A stretch of DNA of 64,000 nucleotides from Acheta domesticus (taxonomy: Eukaryota > Arthropoda > Insecta > Orthoptera > Gryllidae): assembly GCA_031308135.1 (NCBI GenBank), contig JAHLJT010003656.1, forward strand, positions 76,124,698-76,188,697, in the 5' to 3' direction. The position numbers were made by a program, and so were the translations under genes. The notes beneath the pieces were generated by a model, which was not told where the DNA came from, did no database searches, and saw only the letters and a program-made list of their open reading frames with translations. Positions 1 to 11,343 of this stretch are shown one piece after another. Position 1 is the first letter of the stretch. Every line of letters starts with the position of its first letter.

Positions 1-65
1 ACCAGCACCCTCCAGTTTTATTTTAAATTGCGAAAAATCACCGTTGTATTATATTTTTTGGAGCG
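1..65. other. Short AT-rich leading stretch
   Basis: Ordinary AT-rich sequence before the G-rich minisatellite begins. Nothing recognisable is seen in it. Confidence 0.6.
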
Positions 66-360
66 AGGTTGTGGCTAGGTTATGGCAAGGTTGAGGCGAG
101 GTTGTGGCGAGGCTGTGGCAGGGTCATGGCAAAGTTGTGGTGGGGTCATGTAGGAGTTATGTCCGAGTGGTGTCGGAGTGGTGTCGGGGTCATGACGGAG
201 TCGTGGCGGGGTTGTGGCGGAGTCGTGGCGGGGTCCTGGCGAGGTGAAGTCGGAGTAGGGTCAGGGTGGTGACGGGGTTGTGTCGGGGTCGTGGTAGGGT
301 CGTGGTAGCGTCGTGGCAGAGTCTTGGAGTCGTGGCGAGATCGTGGTAGAGTCTTGGCGG
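66..360. repeat. Degenerate G-rich minisatellite, ~12-bp unit
   Basis: The plus strand carries a drifting array with a unit close to TCGTGGCGGGGT, with gaggttgtgg-like variants on its left side. Copies differ by one to several substitutions, so the array is old. Frames stay open on both strands because stop codons are rare in such composition; the peptides are meaningless W/G/R or P/H/D repeats. The plus strand is G-rich and almost free of C outside CG steps. Confidence 0.75.
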
Positions 361-520
361 GGTCAGGGCGAAGAGGGTCGGGGCGAGAGAGTCGGGGCGA
401 AGAGAGTCGGGGCGAAGAGGGTCGGGGCGAGAGGGTCGGGGCGAAGAGGGTCGGGGCGAAGAGGGTCGGGGAGAGAGGGTCGGGGCGAAGAGGGTCGGGG
501 CGAAGAGGGTCGGGGCGGAG
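361..520. repeat. 15-bp G-rich minisatellite
   Basis: About ten tandem copies of a unit close to GGGGCGAAGAGGGTC lie head to tail, much better conserved than the 12-bp array just upstream. Because 15 is a multiple of three, one frame reads a five-residue repeat (such as GEEGR), which explains overlapping open frames of 100 to 170 codons here. I do not regard them as genes. A G-rich non-repetitive tail continues to about 620. Confidence 0.85.
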
Positions 521-810
521 TGAAGAGGAGCGAGACAGACCGGGGTGGAGCGGACTGGGGGGAGGCGAAGAAGGGCATGGCACGGGAGGGGCGAGGCAGA
601 CGGGGCGGGACGATGTGTTTGTAGCTGTTGCAGATCGACGCAGCGGTAACGAGAGCAATCGCTCCAAACAGAAGCGGCATTAAGCCCATTGGGAGCGTTG
701 CACTGTCACTCACCCGAGGGCCAGGGATTTCGAAAAACACGTCCACGAGGCCCGCTGCAACACGACGCACGTGTGTAAGCTGTGTTTTATCCCGGTGCTG
801 TAATTACTGA

Positions 811-1555
811 TCGCCGGCATCAAGTTCTTACCACGATGTTCCTTTGGATCCGGACATTGTGGAAGGGAATCGTTGAAATTCCGGAATAAAAATTATTAGA
901 ATAAAGCAGTTCCTGAATAAACCACAATTATAATTATCCTAATTGTTTCATGTTATGTTATCGATGTCCATCATTTTTTTTTTCTACTATTATACTTTAT
1001 ACTGATGTAACGATTAATTATTATGAATTTATATGAATAGTATGAAATTATTACCATGTCTAAAAGTCCATGTATTTAAAATCTTAACGGCATCTATCAT
1101 TTCAAAGAGAGATTAGGAAATATAATTATGTTATATTTTGAAATAAAGAACGACGGTCCAGTCAAGTGTTTAAAAAGATGTATTTCAAAGACCTTTGAAC
1201 CTACTTTTGAGCCCCACTTCAGTTTCTAAAACTGTAATATTACAAATCAATGTTTTAACAAACAATAAATTATTATCAGTCGAATATATATATATGTATT
1301 GTTAACAAATTATAAAATCTATAGTAGACATAAGTAAAAGAAAGGCCGGTTACCTGCCGTAGACTGACAAGAAAGATCGTACAATTACTTCAAATATTTT
1401 TAAGGAAGTGTTGTGATTTGTTCCAAGAAGATATCTATGATACTGAATAAACCTTTATTCAAAAATTTGTTTCAAACATCAACTTCCTTGTTCTTTATTT
1501 TTATTTTAAATTCTACAAGTACATTAGAAGTTACCTTTTCAATGTTTTGAAACAA
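811..1555. other. AT-rich stretch without recognised feature
   Basis: Low-GC sequence with short A and T runs and a short (TA)n patch near 1285. No open frame of useful length, RNA gene or repeat shared with the rest of the window was recognised. Confidence 0.5.
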
Positions 1556-1574
1556 ATAAACAATTTCCGCTGAC

Positions 1575-1634
1575 AACGCCCTCTCTTAATGTGGTAAAGG
1601 AAAGAGAGGGGAGACAGCACGGGTACGCTAGTTC
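1575..1634 (+). repeat. Short repeat end shared with 13020-13040
   Basis: The string GCACGGGTACGCTAGT ends this patch and is found exactly again at the right edge of the long repeat at 11344-13040. Several arthropod RTE-type LINEs have 3' ends resembling ...CGGG..ACGCTAGT; that comparison is from memory and is only suggestive. The patch is probably the 3' remnant of an old retroelement. Confidence 0.45.
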
Positions 1635-2781
1635 ATCATAATCTATTTAACTATATTATGAAACATCAAATCACAAGAATTGTACATGTTAGAAGGTGAA
1701 CTTCTAGAATCCATTGATTTAAGGCAGCCAAACATGTTCGCCATTACAGAGTAGTCAAACTTCTGTGTAAGTTATTGGTACCAACATCAATTTAATAACT
1801 CGACGAAGGTCCTAATGACTCAACGTTTACGAAGACTTGATATCTCACATACAGAAAAAAATGGATTCAAGAAGATGACATTTCAATATGTACAATTTGT
1901 ATGATTTGAGGTTTCTTAGGATAAAGACCATAGACTATGATGAGCTGCTAGCCTACAAAAGATATAAAAACACTTTCTGTACTATATCTTTAATAAGTTT
2001 CATACCTACTGCAATAAAGTAAAATAAGATATTGAGGAATCACTAATATTATGGCATGTTTTGCGACTCGAAGCCAACTGAAAGTTGCTTACGTTCTACT
2101 TTTAAATTATAATTATAAAGAACTCTTTATATTGTTGAAATATTTCTTGGAACCTTCGTTTGTTGATCCACACTAATAAAAAATATTCATTTCCATCTTT
2201 GTAGAGGTATCGATTATTACTATTTGTAAAGCAACACATTGATTGATTAATTATCTAGTGTAATACAGAAAGTAAAATTATAAAACATGTATAATTTCGA
2301 TTTTTATTCTCTGATATCATAAGGGTTTGTAATTTCAAGCATCATCTGCCCGAAGCAGCACCTGTAATGCATCAAACATTTAATTCTATTGTACGATTTA
2401 TTTGCTTGTTACACTAATACACTTTTATCAATATTGAAAAATTAATTAAAAGAACATTTAATTAAATTCAAAAGTTACATTGAACACCAGCCATATCTGT
2501 CGACCACTATAACTCTTTTTATCACCATTCTCTGTTAGAGATTGGAGATTATGAACTATTCTTTTGTTGTTGTTAAATTTTATTACGTATTACGTTTTAT
2601 TATGTCAATATCTATTCATTTAATTGTATGTACAACACCACTTAAGTTCGTCAGTACAGCCAATAATCTTCTGAATAAAACATTAACGGAGTGCTGTCAA
2701 AGAACGATTACTTCTCCCATGTAAATACATATTAAACTTACACAAATGCACCAGATGTTATGCGTATGAACCAATTGCAAA
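1635..2781. other. AT-rich stretch without recognised feature
   Basis: Unremarkable low-GC DNA. The only open frame (60 codons near 2542-2724) is hydrophobic by composition, has no motif I recognise and is about the length expected by chance. Confidence 0.5.
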
Positions 2782-3597
2782 CAAAATAGTACATTATGAA
2801 ACAATGATGTAGTGATGGGTATTAATACACGAGTGTGATATTACCATACGAGCGAGGAACGAGCGAGTATCGTAAACTTCACACTCGTGTATTAATGCCC
2901 ATTACATCGAGTTTCATGCGGTACTTTTTCTACGACTTATGGTAACTTTCATAAGTTAAACTTCTCCACTGAGTCATTTCGTGGTAGTTGACACTCAAGA
3001 TTTAGCCAAGGCCGCCTAGCGGGCACCTCTTTACCCTACACGCGCTGGTGGCTTTATTTTACCAGAGCGCTTGCGAGGGACTACAAAAGTTGCGGCAATA
3101 ATATTCCGACGTCACCATTTTCGCATTTTCTCTCATTTATTGAAACGTCAACACCACCAGAGAGAACCACTTCACTCAATATTTGAAAATAAAGAATTGG
3201 CTGGTTTTTAAGGACAACCGCACGGCAGCAGCAAATAACACAAAATGACTTGTGTTCAGATCTTAATGTCACTCAAATGTTCTCTGCAATAACTACCACT
3301 GTGCTAATCAAAGTGAAATTGCGACCCAATTTATTTTAAATATTATTTCACGTAAAAATTACTACTAATAAAAGAAATTATAACTGAGAGGCATAATATA
3401 ATGTTAAATGCAATTTTAATGTACACACTCGAACGAAACATTTCCTGCAACGATTCTCAATGAAGTGACAATACTTGGTTTGTGTCTCTGTGATTGGTCA
3501 AGAACCTGTATCATAATGAAACTGTATTGAAATGACCATCATTTTGCAACTGGTTCCAGCCATCGAATGGCAGCATTATACAATGGGAGTAGAAAAA
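2782..3597 (-). repeat. HP repeat, full-length copy with palindrome
   Basis: This ~816-bp copy matches plus-strand copies at 31849-32580 and 43487-44098 and a partial at 10485. Read on the minus strand it begins TTTTTCTACTCCCATTG and ends near TTCATAATGTACTATTTTG. Near its 3' end sits a perfect 17-bp inverted repeat (plus-strand arms 2822-2838 and 2879-2895) around a 40-nt loop, with further imperfect pairing outside. No terminal inverted repeats or obvious target duplication were found, so the class (SINE-like, LINE tail or non-autonomous DNA element) is undetermined. The 63-codon frame inside it is not conserved among copies. Confidence 0.8.
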
Positions 3598-3879
3598 TGT
3601 ATGAAAAGTATCTTTGTCTGTGAGTTATTGCGCACAGACCACGACAAAATATGTGCATGCCGTTAGATGGGCGGCGGAATGTTTAATGCATTTTTGCTTT
3701 GCAGAACGTCGTCAAATGAAATAGCTTTTTTATTGCTTGATGAGCTAATACATCTCACCCCTTAACAAAAACACAGAGGATTAACCATGACAGCATGCAA
3801 TTTTGGCAATTTGAACAATTACTATTTTTTGTTAACATTCAATGGGTAGTTTTAACCAATACCCCATTCATACTAGTAT

Positions 3880-3921
3880 TTAAAAACAGTACCGCTAGTA
3901 TTTAGATGGTACTGTTTTTAA
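3880..3921. other. Perfect 14-bp hairpin
   Basis: Arms 3880-3893 and 3908-3921 are exact reverse complements (core AAAAACAGTACC) around a 14-nt loop. Nothing links it to a gene. It may be part of a small fold-back element, since short complementary stretches (aatggg and cccat) lie just outside. Confidence 0.7.
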
Positions 3922-4360
3922 CCCATGAGTCAACACATTCATAATCTCCATTGTGGCTAGATAATAATTTTGAGTTAATTTATCTGATTTTCTGTTTATA
4001 CAAATATCCACGTTAATCTTTCACGCAGCAACTATATTGTTTGTTACACTGACGTAGAAATAAAATGTCTTGTTTATGTTCTTGGATTACCAAACGAACA
4101 TGTTACCAAATGTACAATATTCTGTTTCATTAGACGAACAGACATACGTATTTTAATATCGTAAACAAACATAGATTCAACAACTCTGTTGCATATGTTT
4201 TTAATAATCTGTAATAAATATTTTTTTCTTATACTTTATTTTTCATTTTTGTCGAGTTTAAAATGTATCTATATTTTATATATACATTGTTATTTACTAC
4301 ATATTTAATTGAGAAATTGAATGTTTTTCGTAATTTTAGAAAATTAGCAAAACTATATTT
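3922..4360. other. AT-rich stretch without recognised feature
   Basis: Low-complexity AT-rich DNA. A short frame on the minus strand near its right edge has no motif. Confidence 0.5.
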
Positions 4361-4489
4361 GTGAATACGTGCCATCTGAGGTGCTGAATAGCCCGCCAAC
4401 GGTGCACCAGCGGGCCAGCGCCCCATCCGACCGACACTCTAGGCTTTCGACTGATTTCTCCAGAATCCAAGAAGATTCCTTCATTCACT

Positions 4490-4645
4490 TACTATTCATA
4501 GGAGAAACCATGGAAAGTACCGATCAGATCAGACGGTTGAGAGAATTCTCCTCCATACAGCGGCTTAACTCGACCTTACTATTTAGCAAGTGTCGAAAAT
4601 CCTGCCACCGTCGACACTCGAACCCAAGAATCTTCCAGTTAAAGG
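4490..4645 (-). mobile_element. SINE S1, 5'-half fragment
   Basis: On the minus strand this fragment carries the S1 sequence from the tRNA-like B-box region (TCGAGTGTCGACGG side) through the segment ending GGTTTCTCC. Diagnostic strings shared with other copies are TCGAAAATCCTGCCACCGTCG and, in complement, the AGAATTCTCCTCC block. It is diverged and lacks the 3' half. The overlapping 94-codon open frame is incidental. Confidence 0.75.
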
Positions 4646-4649
4646 AACT

Positions 4650-5035
4650 GTAGTGACATTAGTTTATGTTCTGATCAACTTCAACCAGTTGCTTATTTCT
4701 AAATCAAGGCAGATAATGAAAGAGATGTGGCAATTCGCACATTAAAATGGTTTCCATACACCCGCAGTACTATTAGGAGCTTTGAACATGAGAAAAATAA
4801 GTGTCGAACGCATTCAAATTTCAATAACGCGAAACCGCTCATCTTATTACTTTGAAGGCTGATGAAACACTGTGACGAATTGGCAAGTGGCAAAACTAGA
4901 ACTTCGCCGACTCCGAGATTTCAGTCACGAACTTACAATTGAAACTACTCGCTCCTTGTCACAGGGTAGGAACTTCACAGAATTTCCGGTTTTTTTTCCA
5001 TTTTTGAGAAAAATATATTTTACCAGAAGTTCCAA
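4650..5035. other. AT-rich stretch without recognised feature
   Basis: Nothing is recognised between the SINE fragment and the purine tract that starts near 5036. Confidence 0.5.
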
Positions 5036-5340
5036 GAAGAAAGAGAAATAGGGACGAGAGAGAAAGAGGGAAGAGAAAGAGGGGAGAAAGAAAGAAGAGT
5101 GAGGGTAGAGGGGAGAGTGGGGATAGAGATAGGAGAGAGAAAGAGGGGAGAGGGAGAAAGAGAGAGAGAAAATAAAGAGACAGAGAAAATAAAGAAAAAG
5201 AGAAAGAGAAAAAAGAGAGACAGAAAGAACGACTGAAAGGGAGAGAGAGGGAGAGAGGGAGGGAGAGAGACGGAGAGAGAGGGGGAGAAAGAAAGGCAGA
5301 GACAGGGAGGGAGAAAGAGGAAGAGCGAATCTACGCAAAC
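5036..5340. repeat. Purine (GA/GGGA) tract, 300 bp
   Basis: The plus strand is almost pure A+G (gagaga, agggaga and aaaga blocks in irregular order). Such homopurine-homopyrimidine DNA can adopt triplex structure. The minus-strand 237-codon frame here is an S/L/P/F translation of the tract, not a protein. It abuts the CpG-rich core at 5340. Confidence 0.85.
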
Positions 5341-5800
5341 ACAGAAAAATTAATGACGGCCTGGCGGCTCGCAGAGAAAGAGCGCCCCGCGCGTAGCGCG
5401 ATCTGCAGGAAGCGCCGCGAAGTATCGACTGCCGGAGCGGAGCAGCGCGCGTGTGTTGTGGGCCGGGCGCGCCCCGGACGCCGAGCGGCGGGGCGAGGCG
5501 GGGCAGGGGCGGAGACACGGGCGGGGCCGGGGGCGGGTTGGACGCCTGGGGCTCTGTGTCAGGAACCGACGGCGCGGCACGGCGCCCTGCCTCGCCCCTC
5601 CCCACTCTGCCCACCGCCACCGCCACCGCCGCCGCCACCGCCTGCGCGCAAAATTATTCACGATACGCAGCGCAATGTTGCGCGCGCGGGCGCGGCGCTC
5701 GCTTTCCGCTCGTGTTTGCATGCTAATCAGCGGCGCCGCCCCGCCCTCCCCCCTTCGCCACCCCGCGCCCGCCCCGCTGCCACCGGCGGGCGCAGGTGGG
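5341..5800. promoter_or_regulatory. CpG-rich core, possible CpG island
   Basis: There is an abrupt shift to CG-dense sequence with many GCGCGC and CGCC steps, in contrast to the AT-rich surroundings. A CCGCCACCGCC triplet-like run lies at 5605-5642, and an AT-containing island near 5645-5735 holds AAAATTATTCACG and GCATGCTAATCA, which resemble homeodomain/POU-type sites. No splice-linked exon or start codon can be argued. A promoter, enhancer or origin role is inference from composition only. Confidence 0.4.
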
Positions 5801-5999
5801 ACGAGGGATGCAGTGTGGGGAAATGGGGGATTGCTGGGGGGGAAGTAGGGGTGCGGAATGGGGGAGGTCTGGGGCTCTGCGGTGGGAAGGATGCGGGAGC
5901 CTGGGTTCGGAGAATTAAGGGTTGAGGAGCTGTCAGCGGACGCTTGCCGGGAGCGGGCCGTCATCAGGGCGTGGGAACTGACGGAAAGGGACGGGAAGG

Positions 6000-6260
6000 A
6001 TCAGGGACGAGGACGGAAAGTTGGACCGCGTTGAGATCGGCCTCGGGTCAGTATCTGATCACTGGTCAGTATCGGGTCGGGTGGCGGTCAGTTCGGGTTC
6101 GGGTCGGATTCGATTCGGTTCGGTTCCGTTCCGTTCGGGTAGGGTCGGTTTTGATCGGGTCGGGTTTGATCGGGTCGGGTTTGGTCGGGTCGGGTTTGGT
6201 TCGGGTTTGGGCTGGGTTCGGGTCGGGTTCGAGTCTGGTACAAGTCGAGATTGCATCGAA
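6000..6260. repeat. Degenerate 15-bp G/T-rich minisatellite
   Basis: The clearest part is 6145-6235, with a repeating unit near GATCGGGTCGGGTTT; more degenerate (tcggg, ttcgg) copies flank it. The unit is TCGGG-rich but is not the insect telomere repeat TTAGG. Frames on both strands are open through composition. Confidence 0.7.
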
Positions 6261-6439
6261 ATTGCATTTAGATGAGGATGGAGTCAGGTCAGAACCAAAA
6301 CAGAACCAGGTTGTCATCTGGTTCGATCAGTATCATACTCAGGTTGCATCGGGATCGGCCAGGAATCGAGTCAGGGGCGGGTCAGAATTGCAACGGATGA
6401 GAGACGAGGCAGTGAAATGAAGTCAAAGAAGCATGACGT

Positions 6440-6990
6440 GAGTGGATGGAGCGGTTGATGGGCGGACGTGGAGGTCAGTTGGAGAAGCGGTAGTTGTGTG
6501 TTGCGTTGGATGACAGCAGGGAGTCAGGTGCGAAGGTTGGGGCAGGAGGTGCGAGGCAGGAACACGGGGAAGGGACCAGGCGAGGACAGGGAGGCGTGGG
6601 ACAGGACAGCTCCCGGGGAAGCGGGGTGGGCGGCGGGGGCGGACGTGGCGGTCGCGAGGGACGACGGCCTGCCGGCCGGGCCGCCGTGCCGCTCTGCCGA
6701 CGTGGACGGGGGTGGGGACGAGGGGGAAGGGGCAGGCGAGGGGGTGGGGGTGAGTGGGCGGGGAAGGGGCAGGCGGATTGGGTTATGGGATTCCAGCCGC
6801 GCGATCTCCTGGGTCTATTGTGCCTAGTTTGCGCACTTGGAATGAATTTGCCGCGACGGGTGGGCGAGTGGGTGGGTGGGTGGATGAGGCTTCCCCTTGC
6901 AGCAGGCGGCGCTTCCCAGGGCAAACGGTATTCGCGGTGCACGTCGCCGCTTCGCATGACGCAATTCACAGATCTGCATCACAACTAACA
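6440..6990. other. G-rich, CpG-containing module
   Basis: Strand-asymmetric G-rich sequence (ggggcggg, gggtgggtgggtgg around 6870) with CpG-rich patches at 6640-6710 and 6840-6960. Six overlapping open frames of 80-164 codons occur on both strands, the signature of composition rather than coding. No motif was recognised. Confidence 0.6.
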
Positions 6991-7404
6991 TTCTAGTCAA
7001 TGAGAAAATGGACGAGCAGCACGAACTATACAAAATGATAAATAATGTGATAGTTCTCAAACTTGTACCACGGACCCAGTTTTGTCACAATTACTTTTCT
7101 CACGAATTCATTCATGACATTTTACTTACAAGTGAAAATATTCTAGAATGAAAAAAATAAGCGTTTTGCTTATTGTATTATTTATCTATTATCATTTGAA
7201 AATTCTAATCACTGAAATTATTGATTTCTAATTAAAGTCATGAGTCATTAAGGTCATTCATGTAATTCAATGTAAAATCACATTTAAATGATTCCTTGAA
7301 ATGTGTCCACTTTTCTCTTCAGAAAGAGGACTGAGATTTCATTATTACCATATACCATATAGTAACCAATGTGAATATTTAAAAATGGTAAGTTAAATAA
7401 TATT
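6991..7404. other. AT-rich stretch without recognised feature
   Basis: Low-GC spacer up to the piggyBac-like element. Nothing recognised. Confidence 0.5.
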
Positions 7405-7408
7405 TTAA

Positions 7409-8334
7409 CCCTCAACAGGCGTCGTGGTGCCATTTTGACCCCACTCGAATTTCCAAGTTAGATATTCTTCCTATTATTCAAATGAAAGCGTTGATTTGAG
7501 AAATATTGTTGAATCTAGTGCAGTTGTTTTGCAGTGGCATGAGTGAAAATATTTGTTGGGGTCACAGCGGCATCACCACGCCAGTTACGCAACTATGCTT
7601 GGTATGGCGTCTTTATTCAAGATTGTAATTCTGACTGTGTTCATGCGGAACATGATATCGCTATCTCTAAATGGTTATAAGTGTAGAATGATGATAATGT
7701 CTTCATACAAAACGGGAATGAAGGGTAGAATTCTTGAAGATGATGGCACGTCATCTTACCGAACCTCATAGGAAGGTCAGACTCTTGAATGTGCAACTAC
7801 TTAGAGAACTTTGTCGAACCATCTTAATAATATTGAAGAAATCTACTCTTGGTGCTAAATGTAATCCACAAGAAACCAGGGAAACGAAGCGGTATGCAAT
7901 ATAGGGCGGAAAAAAAGACCAAAAAAGAAAATTGTTTTACATGTTGCTGTTCAATGTGTTACGAATGTCAGGCAAACATTTGAAAGGTGTGACAATAAGT
8001 CTATTTTTGCAATAATGTTATTTTATTGTGTAATATATGTATCAGAAATCGACAATACGTAATCAATTAGGAAATGAAAATTTATTGGAAAAGATATGGG
8101 TTTATTGATGAGTATTTATCAAAAGAGTAAATTATTATTCAGTTCAATAAAACATATATTAAATATAAATTATTTCATCTAAATTATTTTGAAATTTCCT
8201 ATAAAAATGTGACTAAACAGAAATAGTTCATATTGCGTTACAAATTTCATAAAGAAATGCGAAAAAAGGCGTGGGGTCAAAATGGCACCACGATGCCAGT
8301 TATGTAACAAAAACTCACCACGGCAGTTGAGGGG
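7409..8334 (+). mobile_element. Decayed piggyBac-like transposon
   Basis: The left end follows TTAA (7405-7408) and starts CCCTCAAC. The right end is the complement (GTTGAGGGG), followed by TAAA where TTAA is expected. A perfect 23-bp inverted repeat with core TGGTGCCATTTTGACCCCAC lies near both ends (about 7421-7443 and 8269-8291). A further subterminal copy (GGCATCACCACGCCAGTTACG) lies at about 7569. TTAA targets and CCC...GGG termini are hallmarks of the piggyBac superfamily. At ~926 bp it is too short to encode a whole transposase, so it is non-autonomous. Confidence 0.85.
7849..7983 (+). pseudogene. piggyBac transposase C-terminal remnant
   Basis: One frame reads HKKPGKRSG followed by a basic linker and then CFTCCCSMCYEC before the TGA at 7981-7983. 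A cysteine-rich zinc-binding tail preceded by a KPG/GKR-type stretch, right before the stop, is typical of piggyBac transposases. Together with the TTAA/CCC termini it identifies the element. The catalytic DDD region is absent. No intact start is present; the frame is only recognisable over about 45 codons. Confidence 0.65.
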
Positions 8335-9757
8335 TAAAATTATCGCTATACGAGAACTTTTGTGAACGCCTTCAGAGTTCTACGTAAACACCGACGAGTC
8401 CATGGAACCAAGTCTGAAAACAATAGCAAAAGAAGTGTTGCAAGTTTGCATTCCATTTAAAGTAATATGTTCCACCGAGACGCAAGTCAAAAACTCAACG
8501 ATTTATTATGTCTGTAAATTAACAACTGTTGCTTGCAAATGTGAATTTATCATTTAAATAATTATTAGTAAGTAGTTGAAAGAAAACTTGTTGAATTGTT
8601 GCTCTTGAAAAACAATATTTATTATGAGATTTAGTATCTTGAACGATATTTCGTGTTCATACCTTAGCAATAATATTAGCTCCCACACTTTTCTTTCTTT
8701 CTCCGTTGGATATCAGTCGGCATTGGTTCCATAGAAAGTGAATTATTTTCAAATAATTTGCGATTGTGTGCGATACAAAATTTGAAGTTAGTGCGGTTTT
8801 CTATCGCACTCCAAGATAAACAGAGCTAATAACATTATGATTTCTACAGAATAGCTTCTAACCAAGAGTCAGTACTTCCGGCTGCAATGAATTTCTTAGC
8901 ATTTTTTTTATTGATTACTACTTCGAATTCTCAGAATGCCCAGTGAAGTATATTAGATTGAATATCAAACGATTCCTCAATAAATATCTACACCTTGAAT
9001 AAAGAAAAAGCTACTTTAACCTTACAATTGCTTCAATATCTTAGAAGACATACAGCTGGGAACATTTTTCCATATCAGGTTGTACTAATTTAAAATTAAT
9101 TAATTCGAAATTTTGTCCAGCAATAGCCACATTTTTCATACAATCTTAGAGTATGAATCTCACACTATTTTACATTCGTTTAAATGTTTTGGGGGGAGGT
9201 ATTTCACTGTAGTCAATAAAACAAGCGTATTTCCATAAAGCATAACGTAATGATTCAGTCATGACCATTCTAAGTTCACCATTGTTCAAGGAGGACTCAG
9301 CTTGAAATTTGAAACTTTTTCTGAAACAAATATTTTTTGTTTTTAGTTTACAATAATCTCTCATACTTCTTCTTCTTAAAATAGAAAAAAGTTCTTTTTC
9401 AGAAATTTTAGTAAATGTAGTGAGAAAATAAACTTTCTGAGGGTAGAACTGAAGGCAAATTTCCCATCTACGAAAATTAACTTAATCGACTTCTAAAATA
9501 CTTCCGACAATAATAATACACAAACCAAAATTCTTAAGTACAAATTGTTTAAATATAAGCTGATACACAATAAAAAATAAGAAAGATTACAATTTGCTTC
9601 GAAAGGAGTTTTTATGTTATGTCCAACAGAATATTACAAAAATAATAACAAAAAAATGTACGTTGAATTGAGTTACGCTTTTAACTTTTGCGCAATGCAA
9701 CATATTAAAACGAATGTTTTATGTATGTACACATGTATGGAAGTGGTAAAACTCGGT
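8335..9757. other. AT-rich stretch without recognised feature
   Basis: About 1.4 kb of low-GC DNA. No repeat shared with the rest of the window and no credible open frame was recognised; a 64-codon minus-strand frame at 9170-9364 has no motif. Confidence 0.5.
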
Positions 9758-9777
9758 TCCCCCTTAAGGGGGGAAAA
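9758..9777. other. C/G palindrome around TTAA
   Basis: The string TTCCCCCTTAAGGGGGGAA is palindromic apart from one extra G. It is isolated, with no matching gene or repeat end. Confidence 0.5.
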
Positions 9778-10160
9778 CTCTTCACTGTGAAAGGTTATGA
9801 AATATCAAATAAAAATATGTAAACGTAAATTTTGTTTTGTTTTTACACCTGAAGATGGAAATAATTATTTTCCGAAACGTTTTTGTTGTAACTATTATGT
9901 ATCACATTTAATGTTGATATAAAACAGTTATCTAAAATACTTTTCTGTCTTTAAATAAAGGACCAATATATTCTCATAAAATCGAAGAAAATCTATGAAC
10001 AGAAAAATAAATATTGAATAAACAATTTACTTAATTTTCTTTCCAGTATCACAAAATTATTAGTTAATTGACAATATCCCGGAAACTAAAATCAAAACGT
10101 GGGTAACGATCCTCGAGAAGTCCTAAGTACCGCCACGTGTACAGCGCTATTAAGACGGCG
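9778..10160. other. AT-rich stretch without recognised feature
   Basis: Low-GC spacer. Nothing recognised. Confidence 0.5.
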
Positions 10161-10440
10161 GCCTCCTCAAACACTTTCCGATTTCTTTCTCGCGCGTGAG
10201 GTCAGCAGAGACGTCCGAACACCGTGCGGCAGAAACCCACGCGAGTCCCAGTGACCTACGATCGCCAAGGCACGCACGGCGCGGCGCCCCAACCCGCCCT
10301 CCCTCCTCCCCCACCCCGCCCTGCCACCACCCTCACCCCGCTCACTTGTTCTGCACGGCGCACACGACAAACTATATCAGCATTATCACCTTTCTCCAAC
10401 CTGCGGCACGCTGAAAACGTAACATACAATCTCGAGTCCC
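10161..10440. other. CpG-rich core with pyrimidine tail
   Basis: CG-dense sequence (about 10190-10300) passes into a C-rich run near 10290-10345 (ccctccctcctccccc), then back to AT-rich DNA. Four overlapping 67-75 codon frames on both strands are compositional. It is one of the recurring compositional modules. Confidence 0.55.
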
Positions 10441-10484
10441 ACTCGTGATCTTCCATTTTTTCCAGCAAGGAATTATGACGCATT

Positions 10485-10665
10485 ATTTTTTCTACTCCAA
10501 TTGTATAATTATTTTATTAGATGGTTGCAGCTCCTTGCGTTATCGTTATCATGATGTGGCTTAATTGCAGTGTTGATGTTTGACTGATCACAGTGAAGTT
10601 AACAATTCTAGAATTGAAACATATTCATTGTTTTATTGAGATTTTCGATGCGTTGTGTATATTCG
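10485..10665 (+). repeat. HP repeat, 5' fragment
   Basis: Begins TTTTTTCTACTCCAATTGTATAAT and matches the first ~180 bp of the HP copies at 31849 and 43487 with considerable divergence. It stops before the palindromic 3' region. Confidence 0.65.
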
Positions 10666-11343
10666 CGCCGAGACAACCCATGCAGAAGTGACTGTAAATT
10701 GAACTTGACCTACATGTTATCGTCTCCTATATTCTTTCAGTAGTATACCTTCCCTTTGCGGCTCTCACACGCAACCAATCTTTACAAATGAGGTCTCTAA
10801 AGAAAGAGAATTTCACGGAGACGTGACGAATTGCACTTTGACTTTAACAATATGAAGGTTGTGTTTTAAAAAACAAGCATCTAAATAATCATGTAAATGC
10901 AACCCGCGATGCACGTCAGGATTTTTGAATCTATATCGCTAAATAAATAAAAATCTCCTAAACGAAGCATTCTAGGGCCTTAAAAAACTAAAATTGTGAT
11001 ACCTTTGCCCTCAAAGAAACGTTTCTCACTTCGTAATCTACAATCTGCAATGAGACCTTGATCATTCTATTACATTTTTCTGGTTCGACGCGTCTTGATT
11101 CTACGCCACCTGTTCAGAGCCTGTATAATCTGCAACTGTTTTTGAAATTACTAATTACTTGATATTATATGCAATTAAATTACACAGGTGTACATCTTTG
11201 CTCGATAATAAAGTTAAGTGAGAATAGTTTGTATTGACATGGGTGCATGATTATACTATTGTTATCAATTAAAGGTGACATATAGAACAAGTGACGGAGG
11301 ATAAGAGAGTCTTGAAGAAAAATCTATATTACTGGCTTACTAA
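10666..11343. other. AT-rich stretch without recognised feature
   Basis: Low-GC DNA with no recognised element. Confidence 0.5.

Noticed and set aside
6000..6260. Telomere-like TCGGG/TTCGGG repeats
   Set aside because: The unit is a ~15-bp degenerate minisatellite and not TTAGG or TCAGG; it is surrounded by ordinary interspersed DNA.
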